Positions 19,510 to 29,638 of a stretch of DNA of 64,000 nt are shown piece by piece. Below the pieces are notes generated by a model, which saw nothing but the letters and a program-made list of their open reading frames with translations, was not told the DNA's origin and did no database searches. This stretch comes from Pectobacterium parmentieri. Its GTDB lineage: Bacteria > Pseudomonadota > Gammaproteobacteria > Enterobacterales > Enterobacteriaceae. The position numbers were made by a program, and so were the translations under genes. Within the stretch, counting starts at the first letter, position 1; each line of letters begins with the position of its first letter. The stretch spans positions 868,001-932,000 of the forward strand of contig NZ_CP015749.1 in the NCBI RefSeq assembly GCF_001742145.1. The letters are read 5' to 3'.

Positions 19510-20814
19510 TTATTCAAATAACGATGCGTTATGGATGGCTGCGCAGACGGCGTCGGTCAATTTACGCAGTTCATCAGGCTGAATGATAAAGGGCGGCATT
19601 AGATAAATGAGCCGGCCAAAGGGGCGGATCCAGACGCCACGTTCGACGAAGAAGCGCTGTAGCCGCGCCATATTGACCGGACGCTGCGTTTCCACCACGC
19701 CGATAGCGCCGAGTACGCGAACGTTAGCCACCAGCGGAGACTCTGCACAGGGGCGTAGTTCTTCTCGCAACTGCTGCTCAATATGTTGTACCTGATTTTG
19801 CCAACGGTTTTCTGCCAGCAGCGACAAACTAGCGTTGGCTGCGGCACAGGCTAGCGGATTGCCCATAAATGTAGGGCCGTGCATAAAACAGCCTGCTGCA
19901 CCGTTGCTGATGGTTTCGGCCACCATCCGGGTGGTCAGCGTGGCGGAGAGTGTCATATAACCGCCGGTAAGCGCTTTTCCCAGACACATAATATCCGGTG
20001 AAATTCCCGCATGTTCGCAGGCAAACAGTTTACCGGTGCGGCCAAATCCGGTCGCGATTTCATCGGCAATCAGCAACACGCTGAATTGATCGCACAGCTC
20101 GCGTACTCGGCGCAGATAGGCCGGGTGGTAAAAGCGCATTCCGCCTGCGCCCTGCACGATGGGTTCCAGAATGATGGCGGCGATCTCATGAGCATGCACC
20201 GACAGCATCGCCTGTAATGGCGCGATATCGGCTTCCTGCCACTTGTCGGCAAAACCGCCTTCGTTGGTAGCATCACAGGGTGGCGCATCGACAAACAGGT
20301 GAGTGGGCAGATAGCCCTGATACAGGCTGTGCATCGAGTTCTGTGGGTCGCACACGGACATCGCCCCGAAAGTGTCACCGTGATAGCCGTGACGCAGAGT
20401 GAGAAATCGCTGGCGGGTTTCACTACGCGCTTGCCAGTACTGTAGCGCCATTTTCATCGCCACTTCGACGGCCACCGAGCCTGAATCCGCCAGAAAAACG
20501 CATTCCAACGCATCTGGTGTGATGTCCACCAGTTGACGACACAGCGCAACCGCTGCCGGATGAGTGATCCCGCCGAACATTACATGCGCCATCTGGCTGA
20601 GCTGAGTCTGTACCGCCTGGTTGATTACCGGGTGGTTGTAACCGTGGATCGCCGCCCACCACGATGACATCCCATCAATCAGGCGACGTCCGTCGTCCAG
20701 ATGTAGCTCGATGCCGCTGGCTGCTATGACCGGATAGCAGGGCAGCGGTGTAGTCATCGACGTGTAGGGGTGCCAAATATGGCGCTGGTCAAAAGTGAGG
20801 TCTTCCGGGCTCAT
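19510..20814 (-). CDS. bioA: Adenosylmethionine-8-amino-7-oxononanoate aminotransferase BioA
   Basis: PLP aminotransferase converting KAPA to DAPA with SAM as amino donor in biotin synthesis. 434 residues. Seen: HIWHPYTSM and [16 protein letters not shown] at the N-terminus, [18 protein letters not shown], the cofactor aspartate region [13 protein letters not shown], and the PLP lysine in CLGKALTGG. It is divergent from bioBFCD across a 95-bp region holding the BirA operator, as in other enterobacteria. Confidence 0.96.
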   Translation of the reverse strand: MSPEDLTFDQRHIWHPYTSMTTPLPCYPVIAASGIELHLDDGRRLIDGMSSWWAAIHGYNHPVINQAVQTQLSQMAHVMFGGITHPAAVALCRQLVDITPDALECVFLADSGSVAVEVAMKMALQYWQARSETRQRFLTLRHGYHGDTFGAMSVCDPQNSMHSLYQGYLPTHLFVDAPPCDATNEGGFADKWQEADIAPLQAMLSVHAHEIAAIILEPIVQGAGGMRFYHPAYLRRVRELCDQFSVLLIADEIATGFGRTGKLFACEHAGISPDIMCLGKALTGGYMTLSATLTTRMVAETISNGAAGCFMHGPTFMGNPLACAAANASLSLLAENRWQNQVQHIEQQLREELRPCAESPLVANVRVLGAIGVVETQRPVNMARLQRFFVERGVWIRPFGRLIYLMPPFIIQPDELRKLTDAVCAAIHNASLFE

Positions 20815-20823
20815 GATGATCTT

Positions 20824-20876
20824 TCGTAAACCAAAAGTGATTCTATTTGGTTGACAGTATATCGGGTTAATTTACA
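20824..20876. promoter_or_regulatory. BirA operator and bioB promoter
   Basis: GTAAACC (20826-20832), a 16-bp spacer, and GGTTGAC (20849-20855) form the interrupted palindrome bound by biotinyl-AMP-loaded BirA. One base of the right arm departs from the perfect palindrome. The right arm overlaps TTGACA (20851-20856), the -35 of a rightward promoter with -10 TACACT 16 bp on. Binding would block both bioA and bioBFCD. Confidence 0.85.
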
Positions 20877-20909
20877 CTGGCGAAACGTTTTTAGTTTGGA
20901 GATGCCGAG

Positions 20910-21947
20910 ATGGCTGACCGCATGTACTGGACGCTTGAGCAAGCGCAAGACTTATTTAATAAACCGTTTCTGGAACTGATGTTTGAAGCCCAGCAGATCC
21001 ACCGCCAGCATTTTGATCCCCGCCAGGTACAGGTCAGCACGTTACTGTCGATAAAAACCGGTTCCTGTCCTGAGGACTGTAAATATTGTCCGCAGAGCTC
21101 CCGCTATCGGACAGGGATTGATACTGAACGGTTAATGCAGGTCGAACAGGTTTTGGATTCGGCCCGTCAGGCGAAAGCTGCGGGATCGACGCGCTTTTGT
21201 ATGGGCGCCGCGTGGAAAAACCCGCACGAGCGCGACATGCCTTATCTGGAACAGATGGTACAAGGCGTTAAAGCGATGGGGATGGAAACCTGCATGACGC
21301 TGGGGACACTGCACCACGATCAGGCGGAACGTCTGGCTTCTGCGGGGCTGGATTTCTATAACCATAACCTCGATACCTCGCCGGAGTTTTACGGCAGCAT
21401 CATCACCACCCGCACGTATCAGGAACGTCTGGACACACTGGATAAAGTGCGCGGTGCGGGCATTAAAGTTTGCTCGGGTGGCATCGTTGGGTTGGGTGAA
21501 ACCGTGCGCGATCGCGCTGGGCTGCTGGTGCAACTGGCTAACTTGCCAACGCCGCCGGAAAGCGTGCCGATCAACATGTTGGTTAAAGTAAAAGGAACGC
21601 CGCTGGCGGATAACGAGGATGTCGATCCGTTTGATTTTATTCGGACTATTGCCGTTGCGCGCATCATGATGCCGGCCTCCTATGTGCGCCTGTCCGCCGG
21701 ACGTGAGCAGATGAGTGAGCAAACGCAGGCGATGTGTTTTATGGCCGGTGCGAACTCCATTTTCTACGGCTGCAAACTGCTTACCACGCCAAACCCGAAA
21801 GAAGACAAAGATCTGGCGCTGTTCCTCAAGTTAGGTCTGAACCCACAGCAAACAGGAACCGAATTTGGGGACAACCAACAGCAGCAGCGCTTGGCAGAAC
21901 AGTTGATTAACGCGGATAGCGAGCAGTTTTATAATGCTGCGGTATAA
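20910..21947 (+). CDS. bioB: Biotin synthase BioB
   Basis: Radical-SAM enzyme inserting sulfur into dethiobiotin. 345 residues. The radical-SAM cluster motif CPEDCKYC (CxxxCxxC) follows LSIKTGS, and conserved [23 protein letters not shown] and the arginine-containing RLSAGRE segments complete the active site and [2Fe-2S] ligands. First gene of bioBFCD; the BirA operator lies just upstream. Confidence 0.97.
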   Translation: MADRMYWTLEQAQDLFNKPFLELMFEAQQIHRQHFDPRQVQVSTLLSIKTGSCPEDCKYCPQSSRYRTGIDTERLMQVEQVLDSARQAKAAGSTRFCMGAAWKNPHERDMPYLEQMVQGVKAMGMETCMTLGTLHHDQAERLASAGLDFYNHNLDTSPEFYGSIITTRTYQERLDTLDKVRGAGIKVCSGGIVGLGETVRDRAGLLVQLANLPTPPESVPINMLVKVKGTPLADNEDVDPFDFIRTIAVARIMMPASYVRLSAGREQMSEQTQAMCFMAGANSIFYGCKLLTTPNPKEDKDLALFLKLGLNPQQTGTEFGDNQQQQRLAEQLINADSEQFYNAAV

Positions 21948-21986
21948 CGCGTGGTACGCAAACCACGGGATAAGGCGTAGTGAATC

Positions 21987-23144
21987 ATGAGCTGGCAGCA
22001 ACGTATTGAAGCCGCGTTGGTACAGCGTCAGCATGATGATGCTTATCGCATGCGGCTGGCTAATCAAGGCGGTAGCGGACGCTGGCTGATGCAGGACGAT
22101 CGCTGCTATCTGAATTTTTCCAGTAACGATTATCTGGGGCTGAGCCATCATCCCGAGATTGTGCGTGCCTGGCAGCAGGGTGCAGAGCAATACGGTATTG
22201 GCAGCGGCGGTTCCGGCCATGTAACGGGGTATACCGATGCGCATGCCGCGCTGGAAACTCAGCTTGCCGACTGGTTGGGTTACCCGCGTGCGCTGCTGTT
22301 TATTTCCGGCTATGCCGCGAATCAGGCCGTGGTGGCTGCGCTAGCACGGGCGGAAGACCGGATTTTGGCCGATAAACTCAGCCACGCTTCATTGCTGGAA
22401 GCGGCCGCACAGTCACCGGCGACGCTGCGGCGCTTTAAACACAATCAGGCTGATAGTCTGCAAACGTTGCTGGAGAAACCGACAGACGGCCAGACGCTGG
22501 TGGTGACCGAAGGTGTGTTCAGCATGGATGGCGATACCGCGCCACTGTCTGCATTGCAGGAACAGTGCAGGGCACACGATGCCTGGTTGATGGTGGACGA
22601 TGCACACGGAATTGGTGTGCTGGGTGAAGAAGGCCGTGGGAGCTGCTGGCAGCAGGGCATCAAGCCTGAGCTACTGATCGTTACGTTCGGTAAAGCGTTT
22701 GGCGTCAGCGGTGCAGCGGTGCTGTGTGCGGAACCGTTGGCCGAGTATTTCCTGCAATTTGCCCGTCATTTGATTTACAGCACCTCGATGCCAGCAGCAC
22801 AGGCCTGTGCGATGAGCGAGGCGGTCAATTGTGTCCGGCAGGGTGACGCACGGCGTGATGCGCTACGGCGTAACATCGCGCAGTTTCGCGCGGGCTTTTC
22901 CAACTCGTCATACCAACTGATGGATTCACAGAGTGCGATCCAGCCGCTGATTGTTGGCGAGAACGCGCGGGCGCTGGCATTGATGACCCATCTGCGTGAA
23001 CAAGGCGTGTGGGTTAGTGCGATGCGGCCGCCGACGGTGCCACCTGGCAGTGCACGTCTGCGAATTACGCTGACGGCGGAACATCAGCCGGAAGATATCA
23101 GCCGCTTGCTTACGGTGTTGCACCATGCTGACAGAAAACTATAA
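21987..23144 (+). CDS. bioF: 8-amino-7-oxononanoate synthase BioF
   Basis: PLP-dependent condensation of pimeloyl-ACP with L-alanine to KAPA. 385 residues. Alpha-oxoamine synthase features: [45 protein letters not shown], and the PLP lysine in [12 protein letters not shown]. It starts 39 bp after bioB and its last 20 bases overlap the start of bioC. Confidence 0.96.
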   Translation: MSWQQRIEAALVQRQHDDAYRMRLANQGGSGRWLMQDDRCYLNFSSNDYLGLSHHPEIVRAWQQGAEQYGIGSGGSGHVTGYTDAHAALETQLADWLGYPRALLFISGYAANQAVVAALARAEDRILADKLSHASLLEAAAQSPATLRRFKHNQADSLQTLLEKPTDGQTLVVTEGVFSMDGDTAPLSALQEQCRAHDAWLMVDDAHGIGVLGEEGRGSCWQQGIKPELLIVTFGKAFGVSGAAVLCAEPLAEYFLQFARHLIYSTSMPAAQACAMSEAVNCVRQGDARRDALRRNIAQFRAGFSNSSYQLMDSQSAIQPLIVGENARALALMTHLREQGVWVSAMRPPTVPPGSARLRITLTAEHQPEDISRLLTVLHHADRKL

Positions 23145-23886
23145 CAAACAGGCGATTGCGCAGGCGTTTGGGCGGGCGGCGGGATGTTATGACCGCTTTG
23201 CCGAACTGCAACGCACTAGCGGAGAACGCCTACTGACGCTGATGCCGCCACACCGCGGTGTAGAGGTATTGGATGCGGGGTGCGGAACCGGGCATTTTAG
23301 CCACCACTGGCGTCAGATGGGAAAAACGGTCACCGCGCTGGATTTATCGGCGGCGATGCTCGCACATGCGCGTGAGCGGCACGCTGCGGATCGTTATCAG
23401 GAAGGGGATATCGAAAATCTGCCGCTGGCGGATTGTTGTGTGGATATCAGCTACAGCAATCTGGCCGTGCAGTGGTGCAACTCGTTACCGCGTGCGTTGG
23501 CAGAGCTATACCGAGTGACGCGACCGGGCGGCGTGATTGCGTTTACCACGCTGGCGGACGGCTCTTTAAGCGAACTGTCACAGGCGTGGCAGCGGTTGGA
23601 CGACACGCAGCGGACGAATCACTTTCTGCCGCTCTCTGCGATTGACGCGGCCTGTCAGCCTTATCGACATGATTTGGTGCAGGAGCGTGAAGTGTGCCTT
23701 TTTCCCGATGTGCTAGCGTTGATGAAATCGCTAAAGGGGATTGGGGCGACCTGGCTGCATGACGGGCGCACGCCTGGGCTATTGAGTCGAGCCCGTCTGG
23801 CTGCATTGTCCGCTTGCTATCCGCAAGAGCAGGGCGGCTATCCGCTCAGCTATCAACTGGTTTATGGAGTGATTTATCGTGATTAA
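23125..23886 (+). CDS. bioC: Malonyl-ACP O-methyltransferase BioC
   Basis: SAM methyltransferase that caps malonyl-ACP to start pimelate synthesis on the fatty acid machinery. 253 residues. Motif [16 protein letters not shown], acidic loop ALDLSAAML, and [13 protein letters not shown] (family motif) are seen. It overlaps both neighbours (20 bases with bioF, 8 with bioD), consistent with coupled translation. Confidence 0.95.
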   Translation: MLTENYNKQAIAQAFGRAAGCYDRFAELQRTSGERLLTLMPPHRGVEVLDAGCGTGHFSHHWRQMGKTVTALDLSAAMLAHARERHAADRYQEGDIENLPLADCCVDISYSNLAVQWCNSLPRALAELYRVTRPGGVIAFTTLADGSLSELSQAWQRLDDTQRTNHFLPLSAIDAACQPYRHDLVQEREVCLFPDVLALMKSLKGIGATWLHDGRTPGLLSRARLAALSACYPQEQGGYPLSYQLVYGVIYRD

Positions 23887-24562
23887 ACGCTGGTTTGTGA
23901 CGGGCACAGATACCGAAGTCGGGAAAACCGTTGCGAGTACGGCGCTGCTTCAGGCGGCGCGTCAGGCAGGATACCGAACCGCGGGCTACAAACCTGTGGC
24001 GTCCGGCTGTGAGATGACGGCTGACGGCATTCGCAACAGCGACGCGTTGGCGCTTCAGGCCAATAGCAGTATTCATCTTGATTACTCAATGGTGAACCCG
24101 CTGGCGTTTATGGAACCGACGTCACCGCATATTATCAGTGCGGCGGAGCAGCGGCCGATTCATCTTTCAGTGTTGTCGGCAGGGTTACGTGCATTAGAAA
24201 TGCAAGCTGATTGGGTACTAGTCGAAGGTGCTGGCGGGTGGTTTACGCCGCTGTCGGAGCAGGAGACGTTTGCTGACTGGGTGGTGCAGGAACAGCTTCC
24301 GGTGATTTTAGTGGTCGGTATCAAACTGGGCTGCATCAACCATGCGATGCTTACCGCCCAGGCGATTCAACATACCGGTTTGCACCTTGGCGGCTGGATC
24401 GCTAACGACATCATGCCGCGAGGAAAATGGCATCAGCCGTATCTCCACACCTTGCAACAGCGCTTGCCTGCACCGATGCTGGGTGAAATTCCTTATTTAT
24501 CGACTCTTCATCAACATGATCTGGGGCAGTATATTGATATTGGGTTATTAGCCTATCCGTAG
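23879..24562 (+). CDS. bioD: Dethiobiotin synthetase BioD
   Basis: ATP-dependent ureido ring closure of DAPA to dethiobiotin. 227 residues. P-loop GTDTEVGKTVAST, the substrate lysine region GYKPVASG, and VEGAGGWFTPL are present. Last gene of bioBFCD. In E. coli uvrB follows closely; here about 2.4 kb of decayed mobile DNA with one cargo gene intervenes. Confidence 0.96.
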   Translation: MIKRWFVTGTDTEVGKTVASTALLQAARQAGYRTAGYKPVASGCEMTADGIRNSDALALQANSSIHLDYSMVNPLAFMEPTSPHIISAAEQRPIHLSVLSAGLRALEMQADWVLVEGAGGWFTPLSEQETFADWVVQEQLPVILVVGIKLGCINHAMLTAQAIQHTGLHLGGWIANDIMPRGKWHQPYLHTLQQRLPAPMLGEIPYLSTLHQHDLGQYIDIGLLAYP

Positions 24563-24567
24563 GCCTC

Positions 24568-24717
24568 TTAGAGCCGATCCCAATAGCGTTTATTCCAGAC
24601 AACAATGCCACAGAAAAAATGCAACATCGCCTCATAGTTTTCAGTTTTTTTCTCCCGACGGATTAGGGCCAGGCAAAAGTGGCCCTGAACATTAACATTG
24701 GGCATTCGGGAACATCA
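24568..24717 (-). pseudogene. Transposase C-terminal remnant (DDE type, IS5-like)
   Basis: On the minus strand about 48 codons read ...LALIRREKKTENYEAMLHF, then FCGIVVWNKRYWDRL and a TAA stop. RREKK.ENY..MLHF resembles the C-terminus of IS5-like DDE transposases. The frame is closed upstream by a TGA, so only a fragment remains. The exact family is uncertain. It lies 5 bp beyond bioD. Confidence 0.55.
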
Positions 24718-24790
24718 AAAGCGCGTATTACTTATTAATGACAACTCCTTTTGTGTTGGGGCTTAGCCACGTGTCCACTATTCGTGGAAT

Positions 24791-24909
24791 AGGATCAGTA
24801 CCGAAGGAGAGAAACATCTGATCGGAAAATATTTACTCAGGGTATTGAACGTAATAATCTAACGCAGAGAGCCAGAATAAAAAGGCCAGTCCGAAAAATA
24901 TTATTCCTG
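24791..24909 (+). pseudogene. IS1-family transposase C-terminal remnant, frameshifted
   Basis: Translation gives EKHLIGK in one frame and, after loss of one A in an A run, KIFTQGIERNNLTQRARIK in the next, then RPVRKI. This matches the KHLTGKIFTQRIERNNL region near the C-terminus of IS1-type InsB transposases. Only about 40 codons remain. It points right, toward the AT-rich gene at 24939; a second IS1 remnant at 26034-26203 points left. Confidence 0.75.
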
Positions 24910-24938
24910 AATAATCTAATTTTTATGGTGATCGTAAT

Positions 24939-26015
24939 ATGTACAGTGTAGATAAGAAGATAACACCGCCTAAATCAATTTATAGTCATTATGTCTTGTT
25001 TGCCTTTTTAGCCTTGTCTCTATTATTTCCCCCTGATTCTAAAATTCTACCACTATTTATCCTCATAATTACGCTGATTGTTATTTCAATTTTTATTTTT
25101 CCCCGTTTCTGGATAATAGGTAATGTGTCTGGCGTTGGTACGAGTAGAGGGAAAAGAGTGAGAAGATGGAGTAGATATAAAAGGTCTCTTGTATTGATAT
25201 ATGTGGCAGGGGTTTTAACACTGTTCTTCTTGTTTTTCACAGAAGTGGTGGGCTATTATAATATTGCAATGTCATTCCTTGTTATTTCTGCTTCTTTAAT
25301 GTTTGTTTCAATTTACTTTTATATCTCTAACTCTAATTGGTATTTCGAAAAAGATAAGGGGGTGATTATTTGGGGTGCTCAATTCATATCAATTTTTATC
25401 GCCTATTGTATACTTTCTTGGGCGAAAAATAGCACGATGAACTATATGGATTTGACTTATGGTGACGCTTCTTCTCGAACTATAATATATGCTTATTTTA
25501 TTATATTAATGATTGTCTTATCATTTGTTTTTTCTGGTTTTATTTATATGTTTATAACTTTATTTGAAAGTAAGGTGATTGATAGACAATTTAATACAAC
25601 CGTTGGGAAAAATGTTAAGTTATGTATAAAATACGATTCAATACCCGTTTCCATGCCTTTTATGTTATTGGTATTTATTATTTTTCTTTGTTATTTTAAA
25701 CATCATGTGGCTGTTGATAGTTATTTCATTAGGCAATCAATAGAATTTGATTCTTCAGAGGGGTTCTATTGTGCTGGTGGATACAAAACATTTGGTAGTG
25801 ACAAAGAGGCCAGGTTTATTAAAGTCTCGGATAATGATTACAGAGCGTTTATTTTCGATGGTTACAATATAAGTTCATATCGCTTATCATGTATGGACTC
25901 ATATCCTTATTATAAAATGAGCTTTATATTAAATAAGGCTGAAAGTATAAGAATGAAAATGAAGCTTGATGAGCTTAATGATGATTTAAATCATATTATT
26001 AAAATAAAAAGATGA
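24939..26015 (+). CDS. Unrecognised AT-rich multi-spanning membrane protein
   Basis: 358 residues, no family recognised. About seven hydrophobic helices are visible (near residues 18-33, 38-64, 87-111, 112-130, 144-161, 182-209 and 241-258), each rich in I, F and Y. A C-terminal domain of about 100 residues follows (from HHVAVDSYFIRQS), rich in S, Y, D and K and containing two cysteines, possibly on the other face of the membrane. The coding DNA is strikingly AT-rich with A/T-ending codons, unlike bioD or uvrB. The Shine-Dalgarno is weak. It is flanked by inward-pointing IS1 remnants, which suggests horizontal acquisition. The frame is intact over 358 codons although both flanks have decayed, which argues for recent arrival or selection. 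Confidence 0.75.
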   Translation: MYSVDKKITPPKSIYSHYVLFAFLALSLLFPPDSKILPLFILIITLIVISIFIFPRFWIIGNVSGVGTSRGKRVRRWSRYKRSLVLIYVAGVLTLFFLFFTEVVGYYNIAMSFLVISASLMFVSIYFYISNSNWYFEKDKGVIIWGAQFISIFIAYCILSWAKNSTMNYMDLTYGDASSRTIIYAYFIILMIVLSFVFSGFIYMFITLFESKVIDRQFNTTVGKNVKLCIKYDSIPVSMPFMLLVFIIFLCYFKHHVAVDSYFIRQSIEFDSSEGFYCAGGYKTFGSDKEARFIKVSDNDYRAFIFDGYNISSYRLSCMDSYPYYKMSFILNKAESIRMKMKLDELNDDLNHIIKIKR

Positions 26016-26033
26016 ATTGTCAGTAACACCTAC

Positions 26034-26203
26034 TAATTAGTAGAGCATGTACTTTTCAATGAAGGCTCCGATGACCTTTCGTGTCGCTCTGCAGAATGTG
26101 GCAAGCGAGGGGTCAACCCTTTTATTTTGGTTCTCAGCGTCAGCAATTCATGACAGGCTTCATCTGTTCGTGGATCAAAGGTGTAGGCCAGTACGCCACC
26201 CGT
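26034..26203 (-). pseudogene. IS1-family transposase remnant, deleted and frameshifted
   Basis: On the minus strand KTGGVLAYTFDPRTDEACHE-LL matches the IS1 InsB segment KTGGV.AYTFGPRTDE. It is joined directly to TLRTKIKGLT (about 45 residues missing) and, after a frame change, KVIGAFIEKYMLY and TAA, the IS1 transposase C-terminus. Inactive. It begins 18 bp beyond the stop of the AT-rich membrane gene, with no terminal inverted repeat recognisable. Confidence 0.8.
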
Positions 26204-26456
26204 TTTTTGTATTGAAGGAGGCTGATCGGTTTTTTTTTGAATACAGGTATAGATCAATAGATAAAACCTTCTTGAATTCTTCTCTACCCCACGAGGTGCC
26301 TGAATGGTGGCATGGGAGCCTCCGGCTGTTTTTAGTCTTTTTCCGTCTAATACTTATGCGATAAATCACAGAAAGCATGTGAAGAAAATCCATATCAGGA
26401 GGGATCGTGAATGAAGCGGGTATTTCCCTAACTCAGGGCTGATGCGGGGTTGTGGG
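26204..26456. other. Intergenic accessory sequence without a recognisable gene
   Basis: No frame here has a start site, family match or coding character. It probably continues the decayed mobile DNA upstream of the IS1 fragment, but I could not translate further IS1 sequence from it. Confidence 0.4.
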
Positions 26457-26483
26457 AGTTATCCACCATTTCTGTGGATAACT
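26457..26483. repeat. Inverted pair of DnaA boxes
   Basis: Perfect 10-bp arms AGTTATCCAC/GTGGATAACT with a 7-bp spacer. The right arm contains TGTGGATAA, the complement of the consensus DnaA box TTATCCACA (26473-26481); the left is TTATCCACC (26459-26467). Function unproven: it could be a DnaA-binding site or a chance palindrome in noncoding DNA. Confidence 0.55.
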
Positions 26484-26529
26484 ATGTGCATTATGGATAG
26501 ACAACGCGTCCTAAGCGAGAGCTGGCGCG

Positions 26530-26551
26530 GGTTGACGCTAGGTTGACGCTA
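26530..26551. repeat. Perfect 11-bp tandem duplication
   Basis: GGTTGACGCTA occurs twice head to tail. No function can be assigned; each copy contains TTGAC. Confidence 0.6.
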
Positions 26552-26778
26552 TTCTCCACGCTTTTGTTAATCTATTTATTATCATATGCTTAAGTAAAAT
26601 CAAGCATCTTGAACATCAATAGTGCGTCGTTGCATAAATTAACATCACTGGTCATCCCTGTATGTTACATTTTTACCTAATCTGGGGATAAATCATGATT
26701 ATTTTATCTGGTAGATTCCAGATGGATGTGCTAGCAAATTGATTTGTCGATTAATCATCCAATCCGGCGATAATTTCC

Positions 26779-26806
26779 TTGATGCTGTTTTTATATCCAG
26801 TATCAT
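26779..26806 (+). promoter_or_regulatory. uvrB promoter with embedded LexA box
   Basis: TTGATG (26779-26784), 16 bp, TATCAT (26801-26806). The spacer is exactly CTGTTTTTATATCCAG, an SOS box (CTGT-N8-CCAG) closely like that of E. coli uvrB. LexA bound here would occlude RNA polymerase; DNA damage would release uvrB. The leader to the start codon is about 190 nt. Confidence 0.8.
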
Positions 26807-27002
26807 GACGGTGGCAAATTTCATCATTGGCATTCAGAATAAAGCATCGTGCGTCACAGGTAGTGAGTACGATAGCGGTACTTCTGACGACATCATTGCC
26901 GTGCCAGAAATCGTCAGTCTGTATCTTTTACCTGCCTCCGTGCGTCCATCCACGAACATCGTATTTAGCGATGAGTAATAACGATAAGTAGCGTGCTTAA
27001 CG
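26807..27002 (+). other. uvrB leader with duplicated start context
   Basis: The 10-mer CGATGAGTAA occurs at 26969-26978 and again at 27001-27010, where it is the uvrB start. The upstream copy would open a six-codon frame (MSNNDK, stop). No other gene is supported; a 79-codon plus-strand frame across the LexA box has no coding features. Confidence 0.4.
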
Positions 27003-29015
27003 ATGAGTAAAGTATTTACACTGCATTCCGACTTTAAACCGGCAGGCGATCAGCCCGAGGCTATTCGTCGTTTAAAAGAAGGCCTGGAGGACGGGTTAGC
27101 ACACCAAACGCTGCTCGGAGTAACAGGTTCAGGTAAAACGTTCACGATAGCCAACGTGATTGCCGATCTCAATCGGCCGACAATGATGCTGGCGCCGAAT
27201 AAAACGCTAGCCGCTCAACTGTACGGCGAAATGAAAGAGTTCTTCCCTGATAATGCTGTCGAGTATTTTGTCTCTTACTATGACTACTATCAGCCAGAGG
27301 CCTACGTTCCAAGCTCAGACACCTTTATTGAGAAAGATGCGTCGGTTAACGAACATATCGAACAGATGCGTCTTTCAGCGACAAAAGCGCTGCTGGAGCG
27401 GCGCGATGTGATCGTTGTGGCCTCGGTGTCCGCTATCTACGGTCTGGGAGATCCCGATCTCTATCTGAAAATGATGCTGCATCTAACGCAGGGGATGCTG
27501 ATCGACCAGCGTGCTATTTTGCGGCGTCTGGCAGAATTACAATATGCCCGCAACGATCAGGCATTTCAGCGCGGTACGTTTCGCGTGCGTGGTGAGGTGA
27601 TCGATATTTTCCCTGCGGAGTCTGACGAAATAGCGCTGCGCGTTGAATTGTTCGATGAAGAAGTGGAACGGCTGTCGCTGTTTGATCCGTTGACGGGGCA
27701 TGTTCTTCAAACGGTGCCGCGCTATACCATCTACCCGAAAACGCACTACGTCACGCCGCGTGAGCGTATTTTACAGGCGATGGAAGACATTAAAGTTGAA
27801 TTGGCCGATCGTAAAAAGGTGTTACTGGCCAACGATAAGCTGGTGGAAGAGCAGCGCCTGAGCCAGCGCACGCAGTTTGATCTGGAGATGATGAACGAGC
27901 TTGGTTACTGCTCCGGTATCGAAAACTACTCACGCTATCTTTCAGGTCGTGGCCCCGGTGAGCCACCGCCGACGCTGTTTGACTACCTTCCTGCGGATGG
28001 GCTGTTGGTGATTGATGAATCCCACGTCACCGTGCCCCAGATCGGCGGGATGTATCGCGGCGACCGTGCGCGTAAAGAGACGCTGGTCGAATACGGTTTC
28101 CGGTTGCCTTCGGCGCTGGATAACCGACCGATGAAGTTTGAAGAATTTGAAGCGTTGGCCCCGCAGACGATCTATGTGTCTGCGACACCGGGTAACTATG
28201 AGCTGGAAAAATCGGGCGGTGAAATTATCGATCAGGTGGTTCGGCCCACCGGATTGCTCGACCCGCTCATTGAAGTACGGCCTGTCGCGACACAGGTGGA
28301 CGACCTGCTTTCCGAAATTCGCCTGCGTGCGGTGATTAACGAACGTGTGCTGGTGACGACGCTGACCAAGCGGATGGCGGAAGACCTGACGGAATATCTG
28401 GAAGAGCACGGCGAGCGGGTGCGCTATCTGCACTCGGATATTGATACCGTCGAGCGTGTGGAAATCATCCGGGATTTACGCCTTGGTGAGTTCGATGTGC
28501 TGGTCGGTATCAACCTGTTGCGTGAAGGGCTGGATATGCCAGAAGTGTCGCTGGTGGCGATTCTGGATGCTGACAAAGAAGGCTTCCTGCGCTCTGAACG
28601 CTCCCTGATCCAGACGATTGGCCGCGCGGCGCGTAACCTGCGTGGCAAGGCTATTCTTTACGGTGACAGAATTACAGCGTCAATGGCGAAAGCGATTAGC
28701 GAAACAGAGCGGCGTCGCGAGAAGCAGGAGGCGTACAACACCGAGCACGGGATTGTGCCGCAGGGAATTAATAAGAAAATTTCCGATATTCTGCAACTGG
28801 GTCAATCGGCGAGTAAAGGCAAAGGGCGAGGTAACCGTAAAGCGGCAGAACCCGCAGCGCGTTATGAACTCATGACGCCGAAGGCGCTGGAGCTGAAAAT
28901 CCGCGAGTTGGAAAGTAAGATGTTAACGCACGCGCAGAATCTTGAATTCGAAGAGGCTGCCGCCTTGCGCGATGAAGTGCAGGCATTACGCGCACAATTT
29001 ATTGCCGTCTCTTAG
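27003..29015 (+). CDS. uvrB: Excinuclease ABC subunit UvrB
   Basis: Damage-verification helicase-like subunit of nucleotide excision repair; loads UvrC at lesions after UvrA2B scanning. 670 residues. Walker [12 protein letters not shown], the beta-hairpin region [20 protein letters not shown] that grips DNA, helicase motif II DESH, motif [11 protein letters not shown], and the C-terminal UVR domain ([20 protein letters not shown]) that contacts UvrC. SOS-regulated through the upstream LexA box. Confidence 0.97.
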   Translation: MSKVFTLHSDFKPAGDQPEAIRRLKEGLEDGLAHQTLLGVTGSGKTFTIANVIADLNRPTMMLAPNKTLAAQLYGEMKEFFPDNAVEYFVSYYDYYQPEAYVPSSDTFIEKDASVNEHIEQMRLSATKALLERRDVIVVASVSAIYGLGDPDLYLKMMLHLTQGMLIDQRAILRRLAELQYARNDQAFQRGTFRVRGEVIDIFPAESDEIALRVELFDEEVERLSLFDPLTGHVLQTVPRYTIYPKTHYVTPRERILQAMEDIKVELADRKKVLLANDKLVEEQRLSQRTQFDLEMMNELGYCSGIENYSRYLSGRGPGEPPPTLFDYLPADGLLVIDESHVTVPQIGGMYRGDRARKETLVEYGFRLPSALDNRPMKFEEFEALAPQTIYVSATPGNYELEKSGGEIIDQVVRPTGLLDPLIEVRPVATQVDDLLSEIRLRAVINERVLVTTLTKRMAEDLTEYLEEHGERVRYLHSDIDTVERVEIIRDLRLGEFDVLVGINLLREGLDMPEVSLVAILDADKEGFLRSERSLIQTIGRAARNLRGKAILYGDRITASMAKAISETERRREKQEAYNTEHGIVPQGINKKISDILQLGQSASKGKGRGNRKAAEPAARYELMTPKALELKIRELESKMLTHAQNLEFEEAAALRDEVQALRAQFIAVS

Positions 29016-29077
29016 TGCTCGCTGCCTCTTCACGATCGCAGCATCATGACGATGTGGCATACGGTTAAGGAATCATT

Positions 29078-29509
29078 ATGAACCCTATTATACCGGGCGT
29101 AGATGTATTATTTGTGGCGGGTTTCGGACCTATTGTGAAATCACTGACTGCCAGTCATATGCTCTATGTCGATACGCTGAAGTTACCGCTGAAACCGGTA
29201 GCGGAAGGGAGCGACTATCTGGTGACCGATGTGATGGACGGGGTGAAGCATTTCGCCCTGTGGCCGCTGTCACAGGCCAGCGAATCTTGTTTCGGGCAGG
29301 CAAGTTGGCCAAAGGATCTTCCTGAACCGCAAAGCTGGTTGGAATTTGAAGTCGCGGATATGGTGCAAGCGACAGCGGCGCTGAAAGTACAGGGCTATGT
29401 GCTGCTGGTTGAAAACCGTCTTGAACCTTGGGGACAGCAGGTTACCCGCTTCCTGAGCCCCGAGGGGATGCTGATTGGTGTGACTTATACGCCGTGGTTG
29501 CGGGATTGA
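29078..29509 (+). CDS. Glyoxalase/bleomycin-resistance (VOC) superfamily protein
   Basis: 143 residues with the VOC beta-alpha-beta pattern: VLFVAGFGPIVKSLTASHMLYVDTL at the N-terminus, a central FALWPLSQASESCFG strand pair, and C-terminal VADMVQATAALKVQGYVLL then LSPEGMLIGVTYTPWL, the typical second module ending. Metal ligands are not obvious. Family members include glyoxalase I, dioxygenases and drug-binding proteins; the substrate is not predictable. Start ATG 29078, 62 bp after uvrB. Confidence 0.8.
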   Translation: MNPIIPGVDVLFVAGFGPIVKSLTASHMLYVDTLKLPLKPVAEGSDYLVTDVMDGVKHFALWPLSQASESCFGQASWPKDLPEPQSWLEFEVADMVQATAALKVQGYVLLVENRLEPWGQQVTRFLSPEGMLIGVTYTPWLRD

Positions 29510-29638
29510 AGGGAGCCGCGATTAATGTTTCCTTTTTGATGCGATGCCTCATTGTCAGGGGGGAACATGAGAAAATACGGCAGTCGCTAACGACATCTGG
29601 GAACGGCTGACTCCTGAAGCAAGACGAGGTTCTAAGAG

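Noticed and set aside
26785..26800. Other LexA-like sequences near uvrB (CTGTATGTTACATTTT, CTGTATCTTTTACCTG)
   Set aside because: They lack the second half-site; only CTGT-N8-CCAG in the promoter spacer is convincing.
26739..26978. 79-codon plus-strand ORF before uvrB
   Set aside because: It would start upstream of the uvrB promoter and span the LexA box; no coding character.
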